From an uncultured Thiothrix sp. (GTDB lineage Bacteria; Pseudomonadota; Gammaproteobacteria; Thiotrichales; Thiotrichaceae), in contig NZ_CALMZC010000022.1 of assembly GCF_937873765.1 (NCBI RefSeq), forward strand, positions 24,779 to 88,778: DNA of 64,000 bases, given 5' to 3'. This document shows positions 53,623 through 63,756 of the stretch, piece by piece. Every line of letters starts with the position of its first letter. The stretch's first letter is position 1. The notes below the pieces were generated by a model that was given only the letters and a program-made list of their open reading frames with translations, was not told the DNA's origin and did not search any database. Both the position numbers and the translations under genes were made by a program.

Positions 53623-54513
53623 ATGAAAAAATCCATGAGCATACAACGTAAGGGCATTATTTTAGCGGGTGGCAGTGGTACACGCTTGTATCCCTTGACC
53701 CAAGCGGTTAGTAAGCAGCTAATGCCCGTTTATGATAAGCCTATGATTTATTACCCCTTGACGGTACTAATGTTATCGGGGATTCGCGATATTTTAATTA
53801 TCACGACCCCACAGGACTCTAGCCAATTTCAAGCATTATTAGGTGATGGTAAGCAATGGGGCTTAAATATTCAATATGCTATCCAAGCTAAACCGGAAGG
53901 TTTAGCCCAAGCTTTTCTCATTGGCGAAGAATTCTTAGGCAACGCTCCGTGTACGCTTATTTTAGGCGACAATATTTACTACGGTGAAGGTCTCTCCCAA
54001 CGCTTACAAGCTGCTTATGAGCAAATTCAAGGTGCTACTGTTTTTGCCTATTATGTACGTGATCCTGAACGCTATGGGGTGGTCGATTTTGATGATCAAG
54101 GCCGTGCACTCAATATTGAGGAAAAGCCTGCCAAGCCGCGTTCCAACTATGCAGTGACAGGCTTGTATTTCTACGACAATCAAGTTGTGGACGTCGCTAA
54201 AGCAGTTAAGCCCTCTGAACGCGGTGAGCTAGAAATCACCACCGTAAATCAAATGTACTTAGAAAAAGAGCAACTGCAAGTCGAAATTCTCAAGCGTGGT
54301 ACCGCTTGGTTAGACACAGGCACTCATGCCTCACTACTGGATGCTTCCAACTACATACGGGTGATTGAAGAGCGCCAAGGTTTGAAGATTGCTTGCCCTG
54401 AGGAAGTTGCTTGGCGAATGCGTTATATCGATACTGAACAATTATTACGCTTGGCAGAGCCTCTGAAAAAAAGTGGTTACGGACATTATCTTATTGGGGT
54501 CGCTAAGGCATGA
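53623..54513 (+). CDS. rfbA: Glucose-1-phosphate thymidylyltransferase
   Basis: First step to dTDP-L-rhamnose. [36 protein letters not shown] is the nucleotidyltransferase signature, with [10 protein letters not shown] and [20 protein letters not shown] further on. Length is 296; a second Met at 53635 could start it. It heads the polysaccharide operon and overlaps rfbC by ATGA. Confidence 0.96.
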   Translation: MKKSMSIQRKGIILAGGSGTRLYPLTQAVSKQLMPVYDKPMIYYPLTVLMLSGIRDILIITTPQDSSQFQALLGDGKQWGLNIQYAIQAKPEGLAQAFLIGEEFLGNAPCTLILGDNIYYGEGLSQRLQAAYEQIQGATVFAYYVRDPERYGVVDFDDQGRALNIEEKPAKPRSNYAVTGLYFYDNQVVDVAKAVKPSERGELEITTVNQMYLEKEQLQVEILKRGTAWLDTGTHASLLDASNYIRVIEERQGLKIACPEEVAWRMRYIDTEQLLRLAEPLKKSGYGHYLIGVAKA

Positions 54514-55058
54514 AAATTATCCCGACAACCATTCCAGATGTGCTGATCATCGAACCTAAAGTCTTTGGTGATGAGCGTGGTTTCTTCATGGAAACTTGGA
54601 ATCAACAAACCTTTACTGAAGCCGGTTTAGACTTTAAATTTGTTCAGGATAATCATAGTCGCTCACGCCAAGGGATTTTACGCGGCTTGCACTATCAGAT
54701 TAAAAACCCACAAGGCAAATTAGTTCGTGTGACCCAAGGCTGCGTCTATGATGTAGCGGTTGATCTACGCCGTTCCTCACCAACCTTCGGGCAATGGACG
54801 GCAGTTGAACTTTCAGCCGAAAATCATCGTCTTTTTTGGGTTCCTCCCGGCTTTGCACATGGCTTTTATGTGATGAGTGAATCAGCCGATTTCCAATATA
54901 AATGCACTAATTTATACGCCCCTGAACATGAGCGTTGTGTGCGTTGGAATGACCCTAATCTGAATATTCCTTGGCCACTGGTACAAGGGGAAGCACCACA
55001 ATTATCAGCTAAAGATGCTCTAGGTGCTTTGTTGCCAGAGGCGGAGGTATTTGCATGA
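54510..55058 (+). CDS. rfbC: dTDP-4-dehydrorhamnose 3,5-epimerase
   Basis: [33 protein letters not shown] (the catalytic His) and [26 protein letters not shown] then [12 protein letters not shown] are the cupin-fold epimerase motifs. 182 residues. It overlaps rfbA and rfbD by four bases each, so all are translated together. Confidence 0.96.
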   Translation: MKIIPTTIPDVLIIEPKVFGDERGFFMETWNQQTFTEAGLDFKFVQDNHSRSRQGILRGLHYQIKNPQGKLVRVTQGCVYDVAVDLRRSSPTFGQWTAVELSAENHRLFWVPPGFAHGFYVMSESADFQYKCTNLYAPEHERCVRWNDPNLNIPWPLVQGEAPQLSAKDALGALLPEAEVFA

Positions 55059-55951
55059 AATTGCAAAAAGTCTTGGTAACGGGTGCAAATGGTCAATTAG
55101 GCTATGAACTGCAACGCACCGTAGCACCAAGTATTGAGCTCATCGCCACGGATTATCAAACCCTTGATATTACTGATATTGCGCAAATCACCGCCGCTTT
55201 AGAACAGTATCAGCCTGATCTAATCATTAATGCAGCCGCTTATACGGCGGTGGATAAAGCAGAAACTGATCAAGCCAATGCGCAGCGCTTAAATGCTGAG
55301 GCTGCTGGCTTCATCGCTCAAGCAGTGGCACAAGCCAATCAACATAAGCCGACTCAGCTAGTCCATATCTCCACCGATTTTGTATTTGATGGAACACAAT
55401 CCCTACCATATGTACCTGAAGCTGCAACGGCACCTTTAGGTGTTTATGGGGCTACTAAACTCAGTGGCGAACAGCAGGTTCAAGCTCATCTACCAACTGC
55501 TTTAATTATTCGCACTTCTTGGCTTTACTCCACGCATGGCAATAACTTTGTAAAAAGCATGTTGCGCTTTATGCAAGAACGTGAGCAATTAGGCGTGGTG
55601 TATGATCAAGTAGGATCACCCACTTGGGCACGCACACTCGCGCTCAGTATTTGGGCTTTAGTAGAAAGAGATGCACAGGGTATTCTGCATTGCTCAGATA
55701 ATGGCGTGGCAAGCTGGTACGATTTTGCGGTGACCATTCAAGAAGAGGCTTATCGATTAGGATTACTCAAGCAACGTATTCCTATTCATCCAATTCGCAG
55801 TAGTGCCTACCCTACTCCCGCTAGGCGTCCTGCCTTTAGCGTCATGGATAAAAGCCGCACTGAAGAGACTCTTGGCTATCGTCTGCCCTATTGGCATACT
55901 AGTCTGCAGGCGATGCTCACCGAATTATATGAATCATATCACCAAGCCTAA
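55055..55951 (+). CDS. rfbD: dTDP-4-dehydrorhamnose reductase
   Basis: The Rossmann motif VTGANGQLGYEL is near the start, with INAAAYTAVDKAE, the STDFVFDG segment and YGATKLSGE (Tyr-x-x-x-Lys) of the extended SDR. 298 residues. It makes dTDP-L-rhamnose. The start overlaps the rfbC stop and the next gene begins two bases after its own. Confidence 0.96.
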   Translation: MKLQKVLVTGANGQLGYELQRTVAPSIELIATDYQTLDITDIAQITAALEQYQPDLIINAAAYTAVDKAETDQANAQRLNAEAAGFIAQAVAQANQHKPTQLVHISTDFVFDGTQSLPYVPEAATAPLGVYGATKLSGEQQVQAHLPTALIIRTSWLYSTHGNNFVKSMLRFMQEREQLGVVYDQVGSPTWARTLALSIWALVERDAQGILHCSDNGVASWYDFAVTIQEEAYRLGLLKQRIPIHPIRSSAYPTPARRPAFSVMDKSRTEETLGYRLPYWHTSLQAMLTELYESYHQA

Positions 55952-55953
55952 TT

Positions 55954-57027
55954 ATGACCTATCAACCTAAAAATCTACTGGTAACCGGTGGCGCTGGTTT
56001 CATTGGCACCAACTTTGTTCATTATTGGTTAGCGAGCTATCCGGAGACGCATATCACGGTATTAGATGCTCTGACCTATGCAGGCCGCTATAGCAATTTA
56101 GAGAGCTTAGAGGGGCAGCCGAATTTTCGTTTCGTAAAAGGTGATATTCTTGATCAGCCTTTGGTCGAAAACTTATTACGCGAAGGCTCTATTGAGACTA
56201 TCGTGCATTTTGCCGCCGAATCGCATGTAGATCGTTCGATTTATGGACCTGATGCCTTTTTACGTACCAATATTGATGGCACGCATAGTTTATTAAAAGC
56301 AGCTAAAAAAGTTTGGTTGGATGAAAACAAAGGCTGTACACATCGTTTCCATCATGTTTCCACGGATGAAGTCTATGGTACTTTGTCAGCAACAGACCCG
56401 GCTTTCACAGAAACCACGCCTTATGCACCAAATTCACCTTATGCCGCTAGTAAAGCTGCCTCAGATCATATTGTGCGCGCCTACCAGCATACTTATGGTT
56501 TGAGTACCACCACGAGTAATTGCTCCAACAACTATGGCCCCTATCAATATCCTGAAAAGCTTATTCCACTCGCCATTTCCAATTTATTGCGCGGTAAGGC
56601 TGTACCGATTTATGGCGATGGTCAACAGATTCGGGACTGGCTATATGTCGATGATCATAATCGCGGCATTGATTTGATTATCCGCACAGGTCAGGTAGGG
56701 GAAACTTATAATATAGGCGGCAATAATGAACAAACTAACTTAAATCTGATTCATACCTTGTGTGCCTTATTAGATGAGCGTTTCCCAAACTCCCCACATG
56801 TTCCACATCATAAACTGATCACTTATGTGACTGACCGCCCTGGGCATGATCGGCGGTATGCGATTGATAATCGCAAGATTTGTCAGGCGTTAGGCTATAC
56901 TCCAGCCGAAACCTTCCAATCTGGTTTAGCAAAAACCTTAGATTGGTATTTAACTCATACCAGCTTCTGGCAAGCGGATGATATTCAACTGTTTGGTAGT
57001 CATGCAGCGGCTAAGGAGCCAGCTTAA
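55954..57027 (+). CDS. rfbB: dTDP-glucose 4,6-dehydratase
   Basis: VTGGAGFIGTNFVHYW, HFAAESHVDRSI, STDEVYGTL and the catalytic YAASKAASDH are all clear in a 357-residue protein. With rfbA, rfbC and rfbD it completes the dTDP-L-rhamnose pathway (order A-C-D-B). The stop overlaps the next ATG by one base. Confidence 0.96.
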   Translation: MTYQPKNLLVTGGAGFIGTNFVHYWLASYPETHITVLDALTYAGRYSNLESLEGQPNFRFVKGDILDQPLVENLLREGSIETIVHFAAESHVDRSIYGPDAFLRTNIDGTHSLLKAAKKVWLDENKGCTHRFHHVSTDEVYGTLSATDPAFTETTPYAPNSPYAASKAASDHIVRAYQHTYGLSTTTSNCSNNYGPYQYPEKLIPLAISNLLRGKAVPIYGDGQQIRDWLYVDDHNRGIDLIIRTGQVGETYNIGGNNEQTNLNLIHTLCALLDERFPNSPHVPHHKLITYVTDRPGHDRRYAIDNRKICQALGYTPAETFQSGLAKTLDWYLTHTSFWQADDIQLFGSHAAAKEPA

Positions 57028-57980
57028 TGCAGTGTCGAATTTGTGGGAGCAAGGGCGAACATAGGGTTTACACCGCTAAGGAGATGATGCTTGGTCTAAG
57101 GGATGAGCATCGCTATTTCCAGTGTGCTGATTGTGGCTGCTTACAAATTGAAGCCATTCCAGACAATTTGGCGGCTTATTATCCTAGCAACTATTACTCC
57201 TACTCTGCTCCAAGTACTGCTAGTAAGCTTAAGCAACAGTTATTATGTCAACGCGATTACTATGCAGTAACCGGTAAATCCTTACTTGGACATGCTTTAA
57301 GCTTAGTTTCACCGAACCGTAAACTTAGTACCCTGCGCCCCATTCATCTTAAAAAAGATTCACGCATTTTAGACGTCGGTTGTGGTGCTGGTTTACTATT
57401 AAATGCTTTACGCGATGCAGGCTTTACCCAGCTATTAGGTATTGACCCCTTTAATGCAGATACAATCCGTTACCCTAATGGCTTAATCATTGAAAAACGT
57501 GATATTTTCAGTGAAACAGGTGAATGGGATTTGATTATGTTCCACCACTCTTTTGAGCATTTGGTGGATCAACAGCAAACCTTAGAACAAGCCCAAAAGC
57601 TGCTGGCTAAGCAAGGTACCGTTTTACTACGTGTACCAACCGTGTCCTCTTATGCTTGGCAGCATTATGGGGTGAATTGGTCGCAATTAGATGCGCCGCG
57701 CCATCTGTTCTTACATTCAGTGGATAGCATTAAAAAACTAGCAGAGCAAACCGGTTTTATCGTTAGTCAAATTCACTATGACTCTAATGCCTTCCAGTTT
57801 TGGGGTAGCGAGCAATACGAACAAGATATTGCGCTGCGCTCAGAGCATTCTTGGGCAGAAAACCCAGCCAATTCTCCGTTTACCACGGAGCAGATTAAGC
57901 AATTTGAACATCGTGCACGTGAATTAAATGCTCTAAATAAAGGTGATCAAGCTGCTTTTTATTTGCGTAAAGCTTCATGA
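57027..57980 (+). CDS. SAM methyltransferase with N-terminal zinc-binding segment
   Basis: Two CxxC pairs (C3-R-I-C6 and C-A-D-C, then CG) form a zinc-binding lead of about 45 residues. SAM binding is at SRILDVGCGAGLLLNALRDAGF and FHHSFEHLVDQQ, near 110-180. This resembles the class I methyltransferases of polysaccharide loci that methylate a sugar. The substrate is not known. It overlaps the following Alg14-type gene by four bases. Confidence 0.85.
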   Translation: MQCRICGSKGEHRVYTAKEMMLGLRDEHRYFQCADCGCLQIEAIPDNLAAYYPSNYYSYSAPSTASKLKQQLLCQRDYYAVTGKSLLGHALSLVSPNRKLSTLRPIHLKKDSRILDVGCGAGLLLNALRDAGFTQLLGIDPFNADTIRYPNGLIIEKRDIFSETGEWDLIMFHHSFEHLVDQQQTLEQAQKLLAKQGTVLLRVPTVSSYAWQHYGVNWSQLDAPRHLFLHSVDSIKKLAEQTGFIVSQIHYDSNAFQFWGSEQYEQDIALRSEHSWAENPANSPFTTEQIKQFEHRARELNALNKGDQAAFYLRKAS

Positions 57981-58432
57981 CTGCTAAATGTAAAGTTTTC
58001 GCCATCTCATCCCCCGGCGGTCATTGGATTCAGTTGACTCGCTTATGTGCTGGTTTGGAGGCAAAGCATGAAATTGTGTATGCATTGCCGGATAAGCTCT
58101 TTAGGCCTAAACGCGCTCAGAAAATATACTCTGTCATAGATGTCAGTGCGGACGATAAGTGGAAGTTAATTCCTTGTGCTTTTCAGGTTGGCTATATTCT
58201 ACTAAAAGAACGTCCACAGGTGATTTTATCGACAGGAGCAGCCCCCGGTGTAGTGGCTATTGTGCTCGGTAAACTGCTTAGAATTCGTACTATTTGGGTG
58301 GATAGCATTGCTAATGTACAAAAAATTTCCCGCTCGGGTGAGCTAGTGAAAAACTGTGCTGATGTATTTCTGACACAATGGGAACATTTGAGCGATCAGC
58401 AACAAATCCTGTTCAAAGGATCGGTTCTATGA
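57977..58432 (+). CDS. Alg14/PssD-like glycosyltransferase subunit
   Basis: SSPGGHWIQLTRL at the N-terminus, VILSTGAAPGVVAIVLGKLL and WVDSIANVQKISRSGELVKNCADVFLTQWEHL are the Alg14/PssD signature. These proteins lack a full active site and recruit an Alg13/PssE partner that completes a GT-B-like sugar transferase at the membrane. That partner starts within its stop codon (four-base overlap). The lipid acceptor and sugar are not known. Confidence 0.9.
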   Translation: MTAKCKVFAISSPGGHWIQLTRLCAGLEAKHEIVYALPDKLFRPKRAQKIYSVIDVSADDKWKLIPCAFQVGYILLKERPQVILSTGAAPGVVAIVLGKLLRIRTIWVDSIANVQKISRSGELVKNCADVFLTQWEHLSDQQQILFKGSVL

Positions 58433-58902
58433 TTTTCGTGGCAGTAGGCACTCAATTTCCTTTTGACCGCTTGATTCGCTGTGTGGACGAATGGGCGCTG
58501 GCACACGGGGTTGAAGTGGTTGCTCAGATTGCTGCGGGCGAGTATCTGCCTATCCATGCACGCTATGAACGCTTTATGACTACGGAGGCTTTTAACCAAA
58601 CCTTAAAAGCGGCCAGTCTAATTATTTCCCATGCGGGAATGGGCAATATTATTACCGCCATTGAAAGCAGTAAGCCTATTATTGTCATGAATCGTCAATA
58701 TGAATTGGGCGAACATCGCAATAACCATCAAGCGGATGGTTTAGAGTGGATGGCAAAATTACCGGGAGTTTATACTGCGCAAACCTGTGAAGACTTAAAT
58801 GCCTTGCTAGATCAGCATGACTCTTTGACTGCTAGTGGACAAGTAGGCATTGAACGGCGGCAAAATCTGATTAACTTTCTTGACCAAGCCATTCGAGCTT
58901 AA
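58429..58902 (+). CDS. Alg13/PssE-like glycosyltransferase catalytic subunit
   Basis: MIFVAVGTQFPFDRLIRCVDEW, IISHAGMGNIITAIESSKPIIVMNR and ELGEHRNNHQADG are the Alg13/PssE motifs (UDP-sugar side). The ATG at 58429, overlapping the stop of the Alg14-type gene, gives the family start and 157 residues. It forms the active two-subunit transferase with that protein, in the same order as pssD-pssE. Confidence 0.9.
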   Translation: MIFVAVGTQFPFDRLIRCVDEWALAHGVEVVAQIAAGEYLPIHARYERFMTTEAFNQTLKAASLIISHAGMGNIITAIESSKPIIVMNRQYELGEHRNNHQADGLEWMAKLPGVYTAQTCEDLNALLDQHDSLTASGQVGIERRQNLINFLDQAIRA

Positions 58903-58905
58903 ACC

Positions 58906-60180
58906 ATGAAGTTAAATAACCCCTCTTTACTCTGGCAAACAGCATTCTCGATTATCGCGCGCTTTGCAGGAGTGGGTTTAAACTTTGCAGTTGCGATTAT
59001 TATTACCCGTACTTTACCGATGAATGAAGCGGGCATGTTATTCATGCTGATGACTTTAGTCACGGGTATTTCACTGTTTAGTCGTGTGGGTGTAGAACAA
59101 TGGTTAGTCCGTGAAGTCGCGGGTCTACCTGAACAAGGGCTAGCAGAAGCACAGTTACGCCACTTATATAGCGCGTTTAGACTGCTGCTGATCACCAGTT
59201 TTATCTTTATGTTGATTTGGCTCGCAATCAGTCCCGTGGTCAAACGGAATTTATTTGATGGCGACATTCATTTAGGTTTGTTATGGGTCGCCGCTTTAGG
59301 TATTTTCTTCTTTAATCTGGTGATGACTAACTCCGCTTTTATGAAGGCAGCTCATCATATTTCTGAATCCTTACTGATTCAAAATGCGCTCCCTGCTGTC
59401 TGTATGATGTTGGTTATTTTGCTGTTATGGCCCTTTTTCCCAGTTTATCAAAACTATTTGTGGATTTACACGCTGTCGGTAGTGTTAGCGGGTCTAGTGT
59501 CATTTTATTGGCTACGTGCGTGGTTACCCTCTTTAAAATCACGGGGTGCCCCCATCACACGTCAATCGGTGTTTCAAAGCTCCCTCCCCCTAGCACCTGT
59601 GTCCTATTTTGCTTTCATGATGTTGTGGGCAGACACATTGATGACTGGCTGGTTATTAAATAATGAGGATGTAGCTTTATTTACAGTGGCGGCGCGCTTG
59701 TCATTTGTGAGTGGATTCTTTTTAGGCGCTTTAGATGCCACGATTTACCCGCGCCTCTTACGGATGCATAAACAAAATCCTGAAAAACTACGCAAATTTT
59801 TCTGGCAGGCGACGCTGTTAGTTGCAGTGGTCTTAAGTGTGGTCACTGTGATCATTGCTGCGGTGGGAAAACCGGTTCTAGCGGTGTTTAATGAAGGTTA
59901 CGTACAAGCTGCAACGACTTTAGTTATCCTCTTGTTAGGACAGTTAGTCCGTGGTTTAGGCATTACCTTCTCTTTTATGTTCATTATTCGCGAGCAAGTG
60001 CGCTATCTTAATGGTTTATTATTCGTTGCCTTACTCGCCAACCTGTTAGCGAATTGGTTGTTGATTCCCCAATATGGTATTGAAGGCGCTGCAATGGCAA
60101 CTTTAGCTGCGAACTTACTCTTAACGGGTGGAGTGATCGTGTTTTTCTTCAAAAACCGCTTGTTAAGTGGCTATGCTTAG
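58906..60180 (+). CDS. Polysaccharide flippase, MOP/Wzx type
   Basis: Twelve or more membrane helices in 424 residues, starting SIIARFAGVGLNFAVAIIITRTLPMNEAGMLFMLMTLV and with the usual RVGVEQWLVREVAG and MLWADTLMTGWLLNNEDVALFTVAARLS segments. MOP-family flippases move lipid-linked oligosaccharide repeat units to the periplasm. It starts three bases after the Alg13-type gene, in the same operon. Specific substrate not known. Confidence 0.87.
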   Translation: MKLNNPSLLWQTAFSIIARFAGVGLNFAVAIIITRTLPMNEAGMLFMLMTLVTGISLFSRVGVEQWLVREVAGLPEQGLAEAQLRHLYSAFRLLLITSFIFMLIWLAISPVVKRNLFDGDIHLGLLWVAALGIFFFNLVMTNSAFMKAAHHISESLLIQNALPAVCMMLVILLLWPFFPVYQNYLWIYTLSVVLAGLVSFYWLRAWLPSLKSRGAPITRQSVFQSSLPLAPVSYFAFMMLWADTLMTGWLLNNEDVALFTVAARLSFVSGFFLGALDATIYPRLLRMHKQNPEKLRKFFWQATLLVAVVLSVVTVIIAAVGKPVLAVFNEGYVQAATTLVILLLGQLVRGLGITFSFMFIIREQVRYLNGLLFVALLANLLANWLLIPQYGIEGAAMATLAANLLLTGGVIVFFFKNRLLSGYA

Positions 60181-60186
60181 ACAACT

Positions 60187-61473
60187 ATGCTAAGAATCCT
60201 TGCCGTTTTATTTGTTATTTCGATCTTTATTCCAGTTGAATTCTTTGTCATGGCTGGAACTGTACGTATCGAAACCTACCGCGTCATTCTCGCACTGACT
60301 TTGATCTATGCCTTCTTTAATTTCCGCACCGTATTAAAACGGGCTGACCTGACTGATGTATTGCTGCTAGGCCTCATTGTCTTAGCGTTTGCTAGCTTCT
60401 GGGCAAATCACAGTTTACAAAAAGCGATTGAATCGACCGGTTTATATTCATTAGAAACCTTAGGCGCGTTCTACTTAGCTAAGCTATTTATTACGACGCC
60501 TGAGCGTTTTTATCGGATCAACTTAGCATTCATTTGGATTTTGGTGGCACTTACCCTGCCCGCCATCTATGAAGCGGTTTCGCATCATCGGATTTTGCAC
60601 GAATGGGCTGAACGCCTCACTGGGCATTTATCCATCGACTACCGCCTATACACCGAATATTACATACGTGGTAGCATTATGCGCACCACCAGCGTCTTTG
60701 CTCATCCAATTTTATATGGCACTCTCGCAGCATTATTCTTCCCCTTTGCTATTTTGTTGTTCTGGCGTCAACAAAAAATTAGACAATTTTCGATGATTCT
60801 CGGCTTGAGCCTTTCTATGCTCACTACTTTATCCTCAGCTCCCTTGCTGTCCTTGATTTTCCAAGCTTTTACGGTCTTACTGGTTAAGTTCTGGCATACC
60901 GCACGGCGCTTCTGGGTGGCGATTTTCTTTAGCGGTTTAGCGATTGCTATGTTGATTCAAGCATTGTCCAATCGTGGCTTCTTTGGAATTTTAATTTCCT
61001 ATCTCACGTTCAATCCGAATACCGGCTATTTCCGCATGTTGCAGTGGGAATACAGCATGGATGATATTTTATCTCATCCTATTTTAGGGATTGCGCACAA
61101 TGACTGGACTCGTCCTTATTGGAAAGATTGGATGGGCGATAGTATTGACAGTTTCTGGTTACTTGTTACCCTACAACACGGTGTTTTTGCTTTTGTGCTT
61201 TTACTGACAGCCTGTTTTTATGCGGTTTTTAGCGTGTTAAATCAAGTACATCGGCAACATGAAAATGTCAAATGGATGGTTACTGCTTGGATTTTATCAT
61301 TCATGTCGTTGATTTTAATAGGTTTTACTGTTGACTATTTCGACAAATTGCAGCCAATGTTTTTCTTCACTTTAGGCGCTATGTCTTGGGCAAAATATTA
61401 TCTAACACCAGAAACACCTAGTCTGTATAGTGGGATGATGTCAACTGGGGAGCAGGGGAAACCAGCAAAATGA
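60187..61473 (+). CDS. O-antigen/polysaccharide polymerase-like membrane protein (Wzy type)
   Basis: Ten or so membrane helices in 428 residues, with a long periplasmic loop around 125-175 (HHRILHEWAERLTGHL, then RTTSVFAHPILYGT) and NTGYFRMLQWEYSMDDILSHPILGIAHNDW after it, as in O-antigen ligase/polymerase (Wzy_C-like) proteins. Its place after the flippase supports a polymerase. Ligase is the alternative. The next gene overlaps its stop by ATGA. Confidence 0.8.
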   Translation: MLRILAVLFVISIFIPVEFFVMAGTVRIETYRVILALTLIYAFFNFRTVLKRADLTDVLLLGLIVLAFASFWANHSLQKAIESTGLYSLETLGAFYLAKLFITTPERFYRINLAFIWILVALTLPAIYEAVSHHRILHEWAERLTGHLSIDYRLYTEYYIRGSIMRTTSVFAHPILYGTLAALFFPFAILLFWRQQKIRQFSMILGLSLSMLTTLSSAPLLSLIFQAFTVLLVKFWHTARRFWVAIFFSGLAIAMLIQALSNRGFFGILISYLTFNPNTGYFRMLQWEYSMDDILSHPILGIAHNDWTRPYWKDWMGDSIDSFWLLVTLQHGVFAFVLLLTACFYAVFSVLNQVHRQHENVKWMVTAWILSFMSLILIGFTVDYFDKLQPMFFFTLGAMSWAKYYLTPETPSLYSGMMSTGEQGKPAK

Positions 61474-62009
61474 AGCCACGCTTCGTTAGTCAAAAAGTAT
61501 TCATGAGAATACTGCATTTTCGGCATAGCCTACTCTATGCCTACAACTGGTATTTACGCTCTTTCTATGGGATGAAATTGCATCCTAGTGTACGTATTTC
61601 CTTAAAAGCTCGAGTCGATAAGACCAATCCGACAAGCTTAGAAATTGGCGAAGAAACGATGGTAACTTTTGATAGCATCCTTCTTTCTCATGACTATGCA
61701 ACTGAACGTCATGCAGGTGCTTATCAGCAAATGACTACAATCGGTAAGCGCTGTTTTATAGGTTGCGGTTCTATTGTGATGCCAGGCGTCAGTATTGGCG
61801 ATGAGTGTATTATTGCCGCCGGCAGTGTTGTTACTAAGGATGTGCCAGCCGGCTCGATTGTGGCAGGAAATCCGGCCACTGTGATCCGTAGCGGTATTCA
61901 TACTAAAGCCTATGGCCGCCTAATCAATAGCCAAGCCCCCATCAAACCTGAAGCAACTATGTCCTCCACTTTGCCTAGCGCAGCCGCCTTAAATGAAACC
62001 GCTAGTTAG
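61470..62009 (+). CDS. Left-handed beta-helix acyltransferase (hexapeptide repeat)
   Basis: Hexapeptide repeats run from about 75 to 150, for example VMPGVSIGDECIIAAGSVVTKDVPAGSIVAGNPATVI, the usual end of the WbbJ/CysE-like O-acetyltransferases. The catalytic His is likely the one in LSHDYATERHAG. The 179-residue protein probably O-acetylates a sugar of the repeat unit. The first Met is used; another lies at 61503. It overlaps the next gene by 17 bases. Confidence 0.87.
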   Translation: MKPRFVSQKVFMRILHFRHSLLYAYNWYLRSFYGMKLHPSVRISLKARVDKTNPTSLEIGEETMVTFDSILLSHDYATERHAGAYQQMTTIGKRCFIGCGSIVMPGVSIGDECIIAAGSVVTKDVPAGSIVAGNPATVIRSGIHTKAYGRLINSQAPIKPEATMSSTLPSAAALNETAS

Positions 62010-62916
62010 TATTATTTTAGTTTCCTACAATACCGCTGAGCACACATGCAAAGCTTTACAGTCGGTACAAGAGCAGACTCAACAGTCACATGAAATTATT
62101 GTTGTAGATAATAAATCGAGTGATAACTCAGTTGCCCTTATTCGTACTGCTTTTCCCAGTATTCAATTAATTGAAAGCTCTGAAAACCTAGGTTTCGCAG
62201 GAGGGGTACGCAAAGGTGTTGAGCAAGCACAGGGTAACTATCTATTATTGCTGAATCCTGATACGGTGGTATTGGATGGCGCCATTGATAAGCTTTTAAA
62301 CTTTGCTGAGCAGCAGCCTAAACATGGTATTTGGGGAGGCGTTACTCTAAACAATGATCTTAGCTTAAATACGCAACATGCTTGGTCTAAACCGGATTTC
62401 GCTTCATTGCTATTTAGCGCTTTGGGCTTAAGTAAATTGTTTAGTTCAAGCTGCCTATTCAATTACGCTAATTACGGTTGCTGGCAGCGAGATACAGTTA
62501 AAGAAGTAGATATTCTTTCTGGTTGTTTTTTCCTAATTAAACGGCAAGTTTGGGATGAACTGGGGGGCTTAGACCCAACTTTCTTCATGTATGCTGAAGA
62601 AGCGGACCTTTGCTTACGCGCTAAAGCGCAAGGCTATCAACCCATTGTCACGCCCGATGCACGCATTATCCATCATGGAGGTGTCAGTCATTCACGTTTT
62701 TCGGGTAAGTTAATTAAGCTACTTAAAGGCAAAGTAGAGCTGATTAATCGGCATATTAGCGAGTGGAAGCGCCCCATTTTCAAAGCCTTACTCTGGCTCT
62801 ATGTCTTCAACAAATACGCTATACATCGCTTGCTAAAGCCGCGCTCAGAACAAACTCAAGAGTGGCAAACCGTTTATCAAGCTCGTGATCATTGGCTCAA
62901 AGGATATTCAGCATAA
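61993..62916 (+). CDS. GT2 glycosyltransferase, rhamnosyltransferase-like
   Basis: SIILVSYNTAEHTCKALQSV, VVDNKSSDNSVALI, ENLGFAGGVRKGVEQAQGNYLLLLNPDTVV (D-x-D as NPDT) and SGCFFLIKRQVWDELGGLDPTFFMYAEEADLCLRA are the WbbL-like pattern. Most of these move rhamnose or a related sugar, and the locus makes dTDP-rhamnose, so that is a reasonable guess. It begins 17 bases inside the acyltransferase gene. 307 residues. Confidence 0.88.
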   Translation: MKPLVSIILVSYNTAEHTCKALQSVQEQTQQSHEIIVVDNKSSDNSVALIRTAFPSIQLIESSENLGFAGGVRKGVEQAQGNYLLLLNPDTVVLDGAIDKLLNFAEQQPKHGIWGGVTLNNDLSLNTQHAWSKPDFASLLFSALGLSKLFSSSCLFNYANYGCWQRDTVKEVDILSGCFFLIKRQVWDELGGLDPTFFMYAEEADLCLRAKAQGYQPIVTPDARIIHHGGVSHSRFSGKLIKLLKGKVELINRHISEWKRPIFKALLWLYVFNKYAIHRLLKPRSEQTQEWQTVYQARDHWLKGYSA

Positions 62917-63756
62917 ATGCCTAGCGTTATCGTTCCTGCACATAATGAAGCTACTGTTATTCGTGCTTGCTTAGATAGTCTTTTAAAACAGACTGGAGTG
63001 GATCGAATTATTGTGGCTTGTAATGGTTGTACGGATACAACAGCGACTATCGTGCAGCAAGAATACCCTCAAGTAGTTTGTCTTGATATTGCGACACCTT
63101 CCAAGGTGAACGCGCTTAATGAAGCTGAAAAGCATGTTTTATCGTGGCCGGTTTTTTATATTGACGCAGATACTAAACTTTCCGCTGGAGCCATTGAGAA
63201 AATTACTGAAGTGATGGCTCAGGGCAAGCTCTTATTGGCTGCACCTGAACCAGTGATTGATACTTCGCGTTCTTCTTGGTTAGTTAAGCAATATTATAAA
63301 GTTTGGTTATCTTTGCCTTACATTCGTGAAGGCGTCGTCGCGACCTGTAGCTTTGTTATTTCTGCGCAAGGGCGAAATCGATTCATTAATTTTCCTAATG
63401 TCATCAATGATGATGGCTTTGTGCGGTGTCAGTTCTCAGCCGAAGAGCGTGGTAATGTATCGGGTACTCAAGTTTTTATCACTGCCCCACAAAACATTAA
63501 ATCTCTGATTAAAATTAAGACGCGAGCTCGCTTGGGAAATATGCAATTAGCAACTGCTAAGTTATGTACTCAAGCTCAAGCAAAGCCCTACTCTCAAATT
63601 ATGCGGTCTAAACTATTTAGCAAAGACTTTTTCTCGGTAAGCATTTATCTAGCGATTGCTACACTCATCCGTCTACGTGCTAAGCAGCAATTGAGGCATT
63701 TATCTAACTATCGTTGGGAGACTGATCATACCTCCCGCCAAACCCAATCCAGCTAA
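62917..63756 (+). CDS. GT2 family glycosyltransferase
   Basis: VIVPAHNEATVIRACLDSLLKQ, VACNGCTDTTATIV, VNALNEAEKHV and FYIDADTKLSAGAIE (D-x-D) mark the GT-A domain in a 279-residue protein. It starts directly after the rhamnosyltransferase-like gene's stop and seems to close the part of the locus seen here. The C-terminal 60 residues include a hydrophobic stretch (FFSVSIYLAIATLIRL) that may bind the membrane. Sugar specificity is unknown. Confidence 0.85.
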   Translation: MPSVIVPAHNEATVIRACLDSLLKQTGVDRIIVACNGCTDTTATIVQQEYPQVVCLDIATPSKVNALNEAEKHVLSWPVFYIDADTKLSAGAIEKITEVMAQGKLLLAAPEPVIDTSRSSWLVKQYYKVWLSLPYIREGVVATCSFVISAQGRNRFINFPNVINDDGFVRCQFSAEERGNVSGTQVFITAPQNIKSLIKIKTRARLGNMQLATAKLCTQAQAKPYSQIMRSKLFSKDFFSVSIYLAIATLIRLRAKQQLRHLSNYRWETDHTSRQTQSS